29,228 nt of DNA from Oscillospiraceae bacterium (lineage in GTDB: Bacteria > Bacillota > Clostridia > Oscillospirales > Ruminococcaceae), in NCBI GenBank assembly GCA_022792755.1, contig JAAWBP010000154.1, positions 1-29,228 on the forward strand. The letters run 5' to 3'. Numbering within the stretch: position 1 is the first letter of the stretch; each line of letters opens with the position of its first letter. The notes under the pieces were generated by a model that did not search any database, was not told the origin of the DNA, and saw only the letters and a list, made by a program, of their open reading frames with translations. Both the position numbers and the translations under genes were made by a program. Below are positions 7,382-15,861 of this stretch, piece after piece.

Positions 7382-8308
7382 TCACCGCTTCAACTGCTTT
7401 TCACAGAAATTTCGGATATCTTCAAAAATCTGCGGGCGAATATCCTCGTTGAGAATTTCATGTCGCTTTCCGGGATAGAGCTTTGAAGAGACATCCGTAT
7501 ACCCACGTTCCTTTAAAAAAGCGACCGCTTTATTGAATTTTTCCTCATTAATCAGACAGGGATCATCCCCGCCGGAAATAAAGAAGATCGGCAGGTCGGG
7601 GCGGTGCATCCCCCAGCCTTTTTTGCTGTAGGTGTTCTGCATAAGCCGATACAGGCTGCGGAACCCGTTTGCGGTGAATACGAAACCGCATTGCGGATCG
7701 CTGTCGTACTCCTCCACATTCTGGGCTGAGCTAGAAACCCAGGAATTTTCGCTGGATGTTTCCCCAAACCTTTTATTGAAGGAGCCGAAAGAAAGAGTTT
7801 GGAGAAACCCGCTGCGATGATGTCCGCCCCGAAAAGCGCCGATCACCACAGCAGCAGCGCGCCCAACCCCCGCCATCGGGTTATAGCTTGGCGAGCCGCA
7901 AACGATCAATCCGTCGAGCTCACTGTCGTATTTCTTCAGATACGACCGCACGACCATAGAGCCCATGCTGTGTCCAAAAAGGAAAAAGGGACGATCCGGA
8001 AACCGCCTTTTTCCATACAACGTCAGCTGATGAAGATCCTCCACCAACGATTCAGCCCCGCTTTGGTACAGATAGCCGTAATCTTTTTCTGAGAGAACGC
8101 TTCCCCCATGCCCGCGATGGTCGTGTATGATACAAGCAAAACCGTTTTGACACAGGTACTCGATCAACGGGCGATACCGTTCTTTATGCTCGCTCATCCC
8201 ATGAGCAATCTGAAAAACAGCCTTTGCCTCTTCCTCCGGGGAAGCAATCCAAACTGCCAGCGGCAGCATGTCCTGAGCCGACGGGAGTTTTACTTCTTCA
8301 AGTTTCAT
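7382..8308 (-). CDS. Alpha/beta hydrolase, monoacylglycerol lipase-like
   Basis: The 308-residue protein belongs to the Hydrolase_4/lysophospholipase group of serine hydrolases. The oxyanion segment is HGMSEHKERY (36-45), the nucleophile elbow is FGHSMGS with Ser114, the acid is in SGGDDPC (Asp248 or Asp249) and the histidine is His283 in GKRHEIL. HDHRGHG (62-68) is a family motif. No signal peptide or membrane segment is present, so it acts in the cytosol, probably on monoacylglycerol or lysophospholipid-type esters. The ATG has only a weak AAGGCGA upstream. It overlaps or nearly touches the methyltransferase. Confidence 0.88.
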   Translation of the reverse strand: MKLEEVKLPSAQDMLPLAVWIASPEEEAKAVFQIAHGMSEHKERYRPLIEYLCQNGFACIIHDHRGHGGSVLSEKDYGYLYQSGAESLVEDLHQLTLYGKRRFPDRPFFLFGHSMGSMVVRSYLKKYDSELDGLIVCGSPSYNPMAGVGRAAAVVIGAFRGGHHRSGFLQTLSFGSFNKRFGETSSENSWVSSSAQNVEEYDSDPQCGFVFTANGFRSLYRLMQNTYSKKGWGMHRPDLPIFFISGGDDPCLINEEKFNKAVAFLKERGYTDVSSKLYPGKRHEILNEDIRPQIFEDIRNFCEKQLKR

Positions 8309-8431
8309 TTTAAATCGCCTTACGATATCACCGCTGACAAAAGCCGCTGAAATACCCTTTGCAGCCGATATCGTTCCTTTCTCCAGATTCGCTGTCGTTT
8401 TCCCTTTTACAGTGGCTTCAAAACCGCTCTG

Positions 8432-9193
8432 CTATTTCGGCAGATGTTCCGTTTTTTCAGGCAGAGCGTCTTTCTCCTTCTGCTTTGACTTGGAAAAGAA
8501 GGCAATGATTTTATCGTTGAAAACAATTCCAAGGATCGCAACCGCCCCGGTGATGGCAAAAATCAGAATCATCTCCAGCCATTTGCCGTTGTCGATCGCC
8601 GCGCCGGCAAAGGTGGAGGTAATAATGGAAGGAATTCTCGCCACCGTTGTGATCGCAAAGTATTGCAAGGGCTTGATTTCGGTCAAAGGAATCAGGTAGG
8701 TCAATATATCCTTAGGCGTTCCGGGGATAAAAAACAGGATAAAAACGACCAGGTTGAGTTTTTTATGATTGTGGAGGAACTTGAATTTTTCTGTGTTTTT
8801 GATGTTGACCATGTTGTTAATAAACGAATAACCCAGCCACTTGACGAGATAATAGATCAGCACCGTTCCGGCAAGAGCGCCGAGCAGGCAAGCGAACAAG
8901 CCGCCCCACGGCCCGTAAAGCACGCCGCCGATCACCTCGATCGGTTCGCCGGGAATCACAGCAAAAACGATCTGGAAGACTTGAAGCGCCGCAAAGATCA
9001 GCCAGCCCCAAACGCCGAAAGACAGGATTTGATCCTTTAATTGGTCGCGGGCCGCCTGATCCTTCAATGCGATGATATTCGGCAGCAGGAGAATCGTCAC
9101 GGTCAAGGTCAACAGGATAAAGCCGGCAAAAATGGCAAACTTGATCTTGTCCTTCTTCGGCGTACCTTTAATTTTTTCAACCAGCTTTGACAA
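8432..9193 (-). CDS. VTT/DedA-type membrane protein (TVP38/TMEM64 family)
   Basis: The protein has 253 residues with about five or six hydrophobic segments. Family features are IPGEPIEVIGGVLYGPWGG and the second half FFIPGTPKDILTYLIPLT...ARIPSIITSTFAG, matching the VTT (SNARE-associated Golgi) domain found in DedA and TMEM64 proteins. Relatives are implicated in lipid or undecaprenyl-phosphate movement; its exact role is unknown. The N-terminus is Lys-rich (SKLVEKIKGTPKKDK) and the tail is charged. The start is a TTG with AGGAGG exactly 7 nt upstream; the ATG 36 nt earlier would precede that site and is not used. It lies 68 nt after purL without a terminator between, so co-transcription is likely. 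Confidence 0.85.
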   Translation of the reverse strand: MSKLVEKIKGTPKKDKIKFAIFAGFILLTLTVTILLLPNIIALKDQAARDQLKDQILSFGVWGWLIFAALQVFQIVFAVIPGEPIEVIGGVLYGPWGGLFACLLGALAGTVLIYYLVKWLGYSFINNMVNIKNTEKFKFLHNHKKLNLVVFILFFIPGTPKDILTYLIPLTEIKPLQYFAITTVARIPSIITSTFAGAAIDNGKWLEMILIFAITGAVAILGIVFNDKIIAFFSKSKQKEKDALPEKTEHLPK

Positions 9194-9261
9194 AAGCAGT
9201 CCTCCTTTGCCAACAATGCGCCTTTCCATTGGGGATCAAACGCTGTATTATCATATGCGGA

Positions 9262-12200
9262 TTACGCAAAATAATCTACCCCAGCCTTAAAGATCAGCTG
9301 GTCTTTTACCCCGGGAACATTTTTGCAGACGTGGCTCCCAACCCGTTCACTGTGCCCCATTTTTCCGAAAACGCGGCCGTCCGGTGAAGTAATCCCCTCG
9401 ATCGCATGAACAGAGGAGTTGGGGTTAAACCGGACATTGTAGGTCGGTTTTCCTTCCAGATCGATATACTGGGTGGCGATCTGCCCATTCTCTGCCATCG
9501 AGCGGACCAGCTCCTCATCCACGACAAAACGCCCCTCTCCATGGGAAATGGCGATGCTGTGGACGTCCCCCACATGGGTGTGCATTAACCACGGGGACTT
9601 ATTGGAGCAGATCCGGGTGTTGACCATCATGGACTGATGGCGCCCGATGGAATTAAAGGTCAAAGTCGGGGAATGATCGGTCAAATCTACGATTTCACCA
9701 TAGGGGACGAGCCCAAGCTTGATCAGCGCCTGAAAGCCGTTGCAGATGCCCAGCATCAGGCCATCGCGCTGTTTTAAAAGTTCATGGACAGCATCTTTGA
9801 GCCGCGGATTGCGGAAAAAGCTGGTGATAAACTTTGCAGAACCCTCCGGCTCATCGCCGCCGGAAAAACCGCCTGGAATCATAATAATCTGGGCAGCGTT
9901 CACTTTTTTCACAAATTCATCGAGGGATTCCTGAATCTGGCTGCTCGAAAGATTGCGGATTACAAAAACTTCCGGTTCTGCTCCAACCCTTTCAAAGGCG
10001 CGCGCCGTATCATATTCGCAGTTTGTCCCGGGGAATACCGGGATCAACACCTTGGGCTTTGCGGCCTTGACTGCGGGAGAAATTCGTTCAGCAGACTGAT
10101 ACCGGAACGCCTCCCTCGAACCCTGCTCCGTCTCGATATTCAAAGGATAGACAGGCTCCATCACCGACTCGGTCAGACGGGAAAGCTCTTCGACGGAAAC
10201 CGTCTCTTCCTGGTTGATCCGAATGATCGGATTCTGAGAAATTACGCCGAAAACCTGAAGGGATTCAGTCGGACAATACCCACCGTCCAATTCCAAAACG
10301 AATCCGCCGTAAACCGGGTTAAAGAGGAGCTCATCGGAAAGAGGAGCGGTAAACTGAAAGCCCAGGTTGTTGCCGAAGCACATCTTTGCAATTCCCTCTG
10401 CAACGCCGCCGTATCCCAGCGCCCAGGCAGATTTAGCCCTGCCGCTGCGGATCAGTTCCTCCACCGTGTCAAACACCTGTTTCACACTTTCAAAATCCGG
10501 CAGCCCGTTTTGGTCGTATTCCGGCAAAAGGAGGACGACCTGGTTCCCAGCCTGCTTGAATTCAGGTGAAAGAACCATCCCCGCATCCGCTACGGAGACC
10601 GCAAAAGAAACCAGCGTGGGAGGAACGTCGATCTCCTCAAACGAGCCGGACATCGAATCTTTTCCGCCGATCGCCCCGATTCCAAGCTTGGTCTGGGCAC
10701 TGTAAGCGCCTAAAAGGGCGGACAGCGGCTTGCCCCAGCGGGCCGGGTCGCTCTTCGTCCGCTCAAAATATTCTTGGAAGGTCAGCCAGCACTGCTTCCT
10801 GGAACCGCCCGCGGCAACCACCCTCGCAATCGATTCGACGACTGCGTAAACAGCGCCGTGATAAGGGCTTTGCGCGCTCAAATCGGGGTTAAAGCCCCAG
10901 GCCATCAGGGAAGCCGTGTTGGTCTCCCCGTGGAGGACGGGAATCTTCGCCGCCATCGCCTGCACAGGCGTCGTCTGGAGGATGCCGCCATAAGGCATCA
11001 AAACCGTAGAAGCACCGATGGTGGAATCGAACCGCTCCACCAGCCCTTTCTGAGAACAGACATTCAGCTCGCTCAGAAGCCGTTTCCAGCTGTCCAGCGT
11101 ATTGGCATATTCGTGAACCGGTTTTAAGGAAGGCGCCTCGATCTCGATGTCGGTATGCTTGGAAGCGCCGTTGGAGTTTAAGAATTCGCGGGAGAGGTCG
11201 ACGATCGTCACCCCGTTCCAAACCATCCGCAGACGAGGCTCTTCCGTGACAATTGCAACCTTTGTTGCGAGGAGATTTTCAGCGGCCGCGAGTTCTACAA
11301 ATCTATTCTCATCCTCTTTTGCGACGACAACCGCCATCCGCTCCTGCGATTCGGAAATCGCAAGCTCAGTTCCGTCAAGGCCGCTGTATTTTTTAGGAAC
11401 TGCATCCAGATCGATCAGCAGCCCGTCGGCCAGCTCGCCGATGGCCACCGAAACTCCGCCCGCACCAAAGTCGTTGCATCTTTTAATCAAGCAGGTTGCC
11501 TCCGGGTTCCGGAACAGCCTCTGGAGCTTGCGCTCCTCCGGAGGATTTCCCTTCTGTACCTCAGCGCCGCAGTTTTCAAGCGATTCCAGAGTGTGCGATT
11601 TGGAGGAGCCAGTTGCGCCGCCGCAGCCATCCCGCCCCGTTTTACCGCCGAGAAGGATGACGACATCCGAGGCGGCAGGGCGTTCACGGACGACATTTTC
11701 AACCGGAGCGGCGCCGACTACCGCGCCGATTTCAAGGCGCTTCGCCACATAGCCGGGGTGGTAGACCTCAGCAACCTGCCCTGTAGCAAGGCCGATCTGG
11801 TTCCCGTAAGAGCTGTAGCCCTGCGCCGCGCCGACGGTGATCTTCCTCTGGGGAAGCTTCCCGGGGATGGTTTCCTCAACCGGGACGAGCGGGTTGGATG
11901 CTCCGGTGACACGCATCGCCTGATAAACATAGGAGCGGCCGGAAAGCGGGTCACGGATCGCGCCGCCTAAACAGGTCGCCGCGCCGCCGAACGGTTCGAT
12001 TTCGGTCGGATGATTATGCGTTTCGTTCTTAAACATCAAGAGCCATTTCTCGGTTTTTCCCTCAACCTCTACGTCGATTTTCACCGAGCAGGCGTTGATT
12101 TCCTCCGACTCGTCGAGATCCTTCAAAAGCCCTTCTCTTTTCAGCCGTTTCGCCGCAATGGTCGCAAGATCCATCAAGGTCATCGGCTTATCGGTGCGGC

Positions 12201-12981
12201 CTTTATAAAGCTCTTCCCGGGTCAAGACATAATCGTCGAAGGTTTTTTTGATATAATCCGAATGGATCGTAACTTTTTCGATATTGGTGAGGAAGGTGGT
12301 ATGCCGGCAGTGATCCGACCAATAGGTGTCGACCATCCGGATTTCGGTGATGCTCGGGTCGCGCTTTTCCGTTTCTCTAAAATACCGCTGGCAGAACTTG
12401 ATGTCATCCAAGTCCATCGCGAGCGCGTATTCATCAACAAAAGCAGCAAGGCCGGCCTCGTCAAGCTCGATAAAGCCGGTAAGGATTTCCACACTGGTCG
12501 GGATTTTATATTTAATGTCAAGTGTATCATAAAGGGCAAGGGACGCTTCCCTGCTTTCGACGGGATTGATGACGTACCCTTTGACCTCTTCAAACTGCTC
12601 GCCGCTCAGCTCGCCCTCCAATATGTAAATCTTTGCGCTCCGCACCTGGGGGCGCTCTCCCTGGGTCAGCAGCTGGATGCACTGTTCACAGGAATCCGCC
12701 CGCTGATCAAACTGGCCCGGAAGGTATTCGACCGCAAACACCCGGTCCCTTTTGAATTTCGGAAGGTCGTAAGAAACCGTATCCACCGGCGGTTCGGAAA
12801 AAATGGTCGGGACAGCGAGTTTAAAGTCCTGCTGAGAAATCCCCTCGACATCGTACCGGTTGATGATCCGCAGCCCTGTCAGCTCGTCCAGCTGCAAGGC
12901 GGTCTTAATATCGGAAAGCAGCCCTTTGGCCTCTACCGCATAAGGTTTCTTCTTCTCAACATAGATACGAAAAACTGACAT
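9262..12981 (-). CDS. purL: Phosphoribosylformylglycinamidine synthase, one-chain type
   Basis: The enzyme converts FGAR, glutamine and ATP to FGAM, the fourth step of purine synthesis. At 1239 residues it is the large clostridial form with synthetase and glutaminase in one chain, so separate PurS and PurQ are not needed. ETHNHPTEIEPFGGAATCLGG and DSMSGSF mark the synthetase. The C-terminal glutaminase has GGFSGGDEPEGS, the nucleophile Cys1080 in LGICNGFQAL, and the His1210/Glu1212 pair in GHSERV. The ATG has GTGGAGG upstream; the frame extends 11 codons further but MSVFRIYVEKK is the family start. It follows mtaB and is unlinked to purE-purC-purF, which lie 12 kb away on the other strand. 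Confidence 0.96.
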   Translation of the reverse strand: MSVFRIYVEKKKPYAVEAKGLLSDIKTALQLDELTGLRIINRYDVEGISQQDFKLAVPTIFSEPPVDTVSYDLPKFKRDRVFAVEYLPGQFDQRADSCEQCIQLLTQGERPQVRSAKIYILEGELSGEQFEEVKGYVINPVESREASLALYDTLDIKYKIPTSVEILTGFIELDEAGLAAFVDEYALAMDLDDIKFCQRYFRETEKRDPSITEIRMVDTYWSDHCRHTTFLTNIEKVTIHSDYIKKTFDDYVLTREELYKGRTDKPMTLMDLATIAAKRLKREGLLKDLDESEEINACSVKIDVEVEGKTEKWLLMFKNETHNHPTEIEPFGGAATCLGGAIRDPLSGRSYVYQAMRVTGASNPLVPVEETIPGKLPQRKITVGAAQGYSSYGNQIGLATGQVAEVYHPGYVAKRLEIGAVVGAAPVENVVRERPAASDVVILLGGKTGRDGCGGATGSSKSHTLESLENCGAEVQKGNPPEERKLQRLFRNPEATCLIKRCNDFGAGGVSVAIGELADGLLIDLDAVPKKYSGLDGTELAISESQERMAVVVAKEDENRFVELAAAENLLATKVAIVTEEPRLRMVWNGVTIVDLSREFLNSNGASKHTDIEIEAPSLKPVHEYANTLDSWKRLLSELNVCSQKGLVERFDSTIGASTVLMPYGGILQTTPVQAMAAKIPVLHGETNTASLMAWGFNPDLSAQSPYHGAVYAVVESIARVVAAGGSRKQCWLTFQEYFERTKSDPARWGKPLSALLGAYSAQTKLGIGAIGGKDSMSGSFEEIDVPPTLVSFAVSVADAGMVLSPEFKQAGNQVVLLLPEYDQNGLPDFESVKQVFDTVEELIRSGRAKSAWALGYGGVAEGIAKMCFGNNLGFQFTAPLSDELLFNPVYGGFVLELDGGYCPTESLQVFGVISQNPIIRINQEETVSVEELSRLTESVMEPVYPLNIETEQGSREAFRYQSAERISPAVKAAKPKVLIPVFPGTNCEYDTARAFERVGAEPEVFVIRNLSSSQIQESLDEFVKKVNAAQIIMIPGGFSGGDEPEGSAKFITSFFRNPRLKDAVHELLKQRDGLMLGICNGFQALIKLGLVPYGEIVDLTDHSPTLTFNSIGRHQSMMVNTRICSNKSPWLMHTHVGDVHSIAISHGEGRFVVDEELVRSMAENGQIATQYIDLEGKPTYNVRFNPNSSVHAIEGITSPDGRVFGKMGHSERVGSHVCKNVPGVKDQLIFKAGVDYFA

Positions 12982-13092
12982 AAAATCCTCCACTTTCCTG
13001 TTTGACAACATCAAAATTCAGTATCTTTCTCTCATGCAGGCAGGCTTTGCCCCCGCAATTCCCCCGACAAATCAAAAGGCAGAAACACATTC

Positions 13093-14388
13093 TCAGCCGG
13101 TTAAAATACGGCCAATGCAAAAACCGCCGGCGGCCTCTGTAATGAGAACCGGACGGATTTCTCCCGTAAGCTGCTCATCCGTCCTGACGACGACGGGGGA
13201 ATAATTGGTGGTATATCCATGAAATCCCAGCCCTTCCTGTTTGGACTCAAATAAAACGGGAACCGTCTGCCCGACCTGCGCCTTTAAAAAAGAGGCTGCG
13301 CTCTCTTCGGCTACCTTCATCATCCGCCTGCTGCGTTCCTCTTTCACAGTACGATCCAGCTGCCCGTCCATCGAGGCCGCTCGGGTGCCCTCCCGGATCG
13401 AATAAGGAAAAACATGCGCCCTGGCAAATCCGACAGAACGGACAAAGGAGAGAGATGTTTCGAAATCCGCATCGGTTTCACCGGGAAAGCCCACCATGAT
13501 ATCGGTTGTAATGGCACAGCCCGGAAAACAGGCGCGAAGCCGGTCCGCGATCCGGCGGTATTCCGCCGTGTCATAATGCCGGTTCATCCGCTTTAGCGTT
13601 TCATCACAGCCGCTTTGGAGTGCGAGGTGAAACTGCGGGCAGAGTTTTGACTGCCGGGACATCCGCAGGATCTCTTCATCCGAAAGGAGCTCTGGCTCCA
13701 AGGAGCCCAGCCGCACCCGCTCGATTCCGTCGACGGAACAGGCGGTTTCAACCGCGTCGGCCAGCCGCAGGCCCAGATCTTTTCCATAAGACGAGAGGTT
13801 GATCCCCACCAGAACCGCCTCCCGGTAGCCGTTTTCCGCCAAGCCGGAAAGCTCCTGTTTCAGCGCATCCAATGGCTTCGAACGGATGAAACCGCGCGCC
13901 TTTGGGATGATGCAGTAAGAGCAGTACCGTTCGCATCCGTCCTCAATCTTGACGAAAGCACGGGTGCGCTCCGAAAAAGCAGAAACGCTCATTCTTTCAA
14001 AGGCCTCATCCTTGCTATGAGGCGCAATGTCTACGACCCGTTCTCCTGTAGAAAGCGCCCGCCTGACCGCTCCAGCCAACGCATAGCGGTCTTTCGAGCC
14101 GGTGATGACGTCCGCTTCCGGGAGCTGTTTCGCAGCATCGGGAAAGGCCTGGGGGAAACAGCCCGTCAAAACCGCCAGCGAATGGGGATGTTCCCTTTTG
14201 ATCCGCCGAAGCACCTTCCGGGTTTTAGAATCGCCCGTGGAAGTCACTGTGCAGGAATTTACTACATAGACGTCCGCTTCATCTCCAAAGGGGACGATGT
14301 CGAACCCTTCCCTATGAAAAAGGCTGGAAAGCAATTCGGTCTCATATTGATTAACCTTGCATCCCAGCGTATAAAAAGCAATCCGCAT
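13093..14388 (-). CDS. mtaB: tRNA (N6-L-threonylcarbamoyladenosine(37)-C2)-methylthiotransferase
   Basis: The 431-residue radical SAM methylthiotransferase adds a 2-methylthio group to t6A37 of tRNAs that read ANN codons. The N-terminal UPF0004 domain has LGCKVNQYE (Cys10), NSCTVT (Cys46) and TGC (Cys77), binding the auxiliary cluster. The radical SAM cluster is CERYCSYC (Cys152, Cys156, Cys159). A TRAM-like RNA-binding region follows from about residue 365. LGCKVNQYE distinguishes MtaB from MiaB and RimO. It starts at an ATG with TGAGG about 10 nt upstream, behind its own promoter, and purL follows after 111 nt on the same strand. Confidence 0.95.
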   Translation of the reverse strand: MRIAFYTLGCKVNQYETELLSSLFHREGFDIVPFGDEADVYVVNSCTVTSTGDSKTRKVLRRIKREHPHSLAVLTGCFPQAFPDAAKQLPEADVITGSKDRYALAGAVRRALSTGERVVDIAPHSKDEAFERMSVSAFSERTRAFVKIEDGCERYCSYCIIPKARGFIRSKPLDALKQELSGLAENGYREAVLVGINLSSYGKDLGLRLADAVETACSVDGIERVRLGSLEPELLSDEEILRMSRQSKLCPQFHLALQSGCDETLKRMNRHYDTAEYRRIADRLRACFPGCAITTDIMVGFPGETDADFETSLSFVRSVGFARAHVFPYSIREGTRAASMDGQLDRTVKEERSRRMMKVAEESAASFLKAQVGQTVPVLFESKQEGLGFHGYTTNYSPVVVRTDEQLTGEIRPVLITEAAGGFCIGRILTG

Positions 14389-14451
14389 TTTTTGAAAACC
14401 TCAGTAAAAACATGGGCAAAACATCCGAATTTATCATAAACTGACACCCTC

Positions 14452-14480
14452 ATTATAATTGATTTCGCCAATATTTACAA
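14452..14480 (-). promoter_or_regulatory. Sigma-A promoter of mtaB
   Basis: On the minus strand TTGTAA (14475-14480), a 17-nt spacer and TATAAT (14452-14457) form a strong promoter. It drives mtaB and probably purL. Its -35 box is only 7 bp from the -35 of the oppositely directed promoter at 14488. Confidence 0.75.
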
Positions 14481-14487
14481 TTAGCAG

Positions 14488-14516
14488 TTGACTAAAAAGA
14501 TTTATGCTGTTATAGT
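14488..14516 (+). promoter_or_regulatory. Sigma-A promoter of the HPr-like gene
   Basis: TTGACT, a 17-nt spacer and TATAGT form a near-consensus promoter. The leader is about 45 nt and ends in a GAGGAGG ribosome binding site. Confidence 0.8.
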
Positions 14517-14565
14517 CTAAATATGGGTATTTTTCCTATAATCAATTTATCGAGGAGGAACCAAT

Positions 14566-14796
14566 ATGAAAAGTGCGATGGTTATGTTAGCGACGATCAA
14601 TGATGTAAAGACTTTTGTCAACATTGTCACCAAGTATGATTTTGACGTGGACCTCGTTTCCGGGCGTTATGCGATTGATGCAAAATCGATCATGGGTATC
14701 TTCAGCCTGGATCTTTCCAAACCGATCAAACTGGAAGCCCATACCGACAATGCCGACGCTTTCCTTGGGGAAATCAAGTCCTTTATTGTCGATTAA
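14566..14796 (+). CDS. HPr-like protein lacking the phosphorylatable histidine
   Basis: The 76-residue protein has the HPr fold signature around the regulatory site: AKSIMGIFSLDLSKPI (39-54), aligning with the KSIMGVMSL segment of HPr, with Ser41 at the Ser46 position. The active-site segment GxHARPA, carrying His15, is replaced by ATINDVKTFV (9-18), so it cannot take phosphate from enzyme I at that site. It may act like Crh, a regulator phosphorylated only on serine, though it is not closely similar to Crh; no HPr kinase is in the window. It has its own strong promoter, a GAGGAGG ribosome binding site and a terminator 8 nt after the stop codon. Confidence 0.8.
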   Translation: MKSAMVMLATINDVKTFVNIVTKYDFDVDLVSGRYAIDAKSIMGIFSLDLSKPIKLEAHTDNADAFLGEIKSFIVD

Positions 14797-14803
14797 CCAC
14801 TCT

Positions 14804-14828
14804 GCGGGCTTTCAGCCCGCCGTTTTTC
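14804..14828 (+). terminator. Terminator after the HPr-like gene
   Basis: The 7-bp stem GCGGGCT/AGCCCGC with a TTC loop is followed by CGTTTTTC. Confidence 0.8.
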
Positions 14829-14843
14829 AAACGAATTTTCAGG

Positions 14844-14873
14844 AAACGCTCGGTGTAGTGCCGGGCGTTTTTT
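14844..14873 (+). terminator. Second terminator, just before the MBL gene
   Basis: AAACGCTCGG pairs with CCGGGCGTTT (one G-T pair) around a 7-nt loop, then TTT continues the T run. It ends only 25 nt before the next start codon and may be a backup terminator or limit read-through into the hydrolase gene. Confidence 0.7.
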
Positions 14874-14898
14874 GGAATCAACAAAAAGGAGTAACCAT

Positions 14899-15663
14899 AT
14901 GCAGCGTGCAAAGTTCACTGAAATCTCCCCCGCTGTCACTTTAATCGACGATGCGGGAGAAGCCACTTGTTATCTGGTAAAAGGAAAAGAAAAAGCGGCC
15001 CTGATCGACACGGCAAATGGAAAGGAAAATCTAAAGGAAATTGTCCGTTCCCTGACAGAACTACCCTTGATCGTGGTGAATACGCATGGGCACTGCGACC
15101 ATGTGTATGGAAACGTCTTTTTTGAAGAGGCTTACCTGCATGAAGCAGATTTGCCCCTGATGAAGGAGCACTTTTCGATGCCCCAAGGAAAAGAGTGTCT
15201 CAAGCGCACCGGACTGACGCCCTGCCCGACTAAAAGCATCCGCCAGGGGGACGTCATAGACCTGGGCGGGAAAAGGCTGGAAATTTACGAAGTCCCCGGG
15301 CATACCAAGGGGAGCATTGTGCTGCTCGACCGGGACGAACGGATTCTTTTTACCGGGGATGCGCTTAATGGCCACCTGTGGATGCAGCTGAAAGAATCGA
15401 CCAGCATCCTGACCTTGATACACTCCATCGAATCCCTCCAGCCGATCCGCGGCGCTTTCGACCGCATCTTGACCGGGCATTCCCAGGCGCCGGAAGATGC
15501 CTCCCTCATTGACGAATTATACGCCGGAGCACAGGAACTGCTGGACGGAAAAACACAGGGGGACAGCGATTACAAGTGGTTTTTCGGCAACTCCAAACGC
15601 CACGATTACGGGGAGTATGGCAGATCTATCATCTACGATGAAAAGCGGGATCCCCGCGTTTGA
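14899..15663 (+). CDS. MBL-fold metallo-hydrolase
   Basis: The 254-residue metallo-beta-lactamase-fold enzyme has the two-metal site: THGHCDH (His63, His65, Asp67, His68), GHTKGS (His135), TGDAL (Asp154) and LTGHS (His194). This resembles glyoxalase II-like or small-molecule hydrolases rather than a true beta-lactamase; there is no signal peptide and the substrate is unknown. The ATG has AAGGAG 7 nt upstream; an earlier in-frame TTG lies in the terminator. I find no promoter between it and the HPr-like gene, so it may depend on read-through through two terminators, or on a promoter I missed. Confidence 0.88.
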   Translation: MQRAKFTEISPAVTLIDDAGEATCYLVKGKEKAALIDTANGKENLKEIVRSLTELPLIVVNTHGHCDHVYGNVFFEEAYLHEADLPLMKEHFSMPQGKECLKRTGLTPCPTKSIRQGDVIDLGGKRLEIYEVPGHTKGSIVLLDRDERILFTGDALNGHLWMQLKESTSILTLIHSIESLQPIRGAFDRILTGHSQAPEDASLIDELYAGAQELLDGKTQGDSDYKWFFGNSKRHDYGEYGRSIIYDEKRDPRV

Positions 15664-15775
15664 TTTCCGTTTGCATACTAGGAGGATCAAGCTGCTTTTG
15701 TCATGGAAAGGCGCCGCTTCCTTCTGATATTTTACAGCCTGCTGCTGAATACGTCAAATATTGTACTAAGCTTAT

Positions 15776-15807
15776 AAAAAGCCCCCGCTGTACGGCGGGG
15801 GCTTTTT
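15776..15807. terminator. Bidirectional terminator between convergent genes
   Basis: GCCCCCGC/GCGGGGGC with a 6-nt loop (15781-15802) is flanked by AAAAA on the left and TTTTT on the right, so the stem extends to 13 bp. It serves the MBL gene on the + strand and the GH2 gene on the - strand. Confidence 0.9.
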
Positions 15808-15861
15808 ATTTGTACTTTAAAACGATACTTTCCGCCGCTCTATAGACGCGGATTACCAAAG

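Noticed and set aside
8309..8431. GATATC-containing palindromes before the hydrolase gene as operators
   Set aside because: CGATATCG and TGATATCG are short and about 40 bp apart; no promoter is seen with them.
12010..12978. Long + strand ORF opposite purL (and similar ones opposite araB, purF and the GH2 gene)
   Set aside because: Antisense shadows of well-supported genes; no ribosome binding sites and no recognisable domains.
13015..13092. Purine riboswitch or PUR box before purL
   Set aside because: No matching core is present in the 111-nt gap; purL seems to be read from the mtaB promoter.
14481..14495. TTAG-N7-CTAA at the HPr-like promoter as a fourth DtxR-type site
   Set aside because: The spacing is 7, not 6, arms are not extended, and it overlaps the -35 sequence by chance composition.
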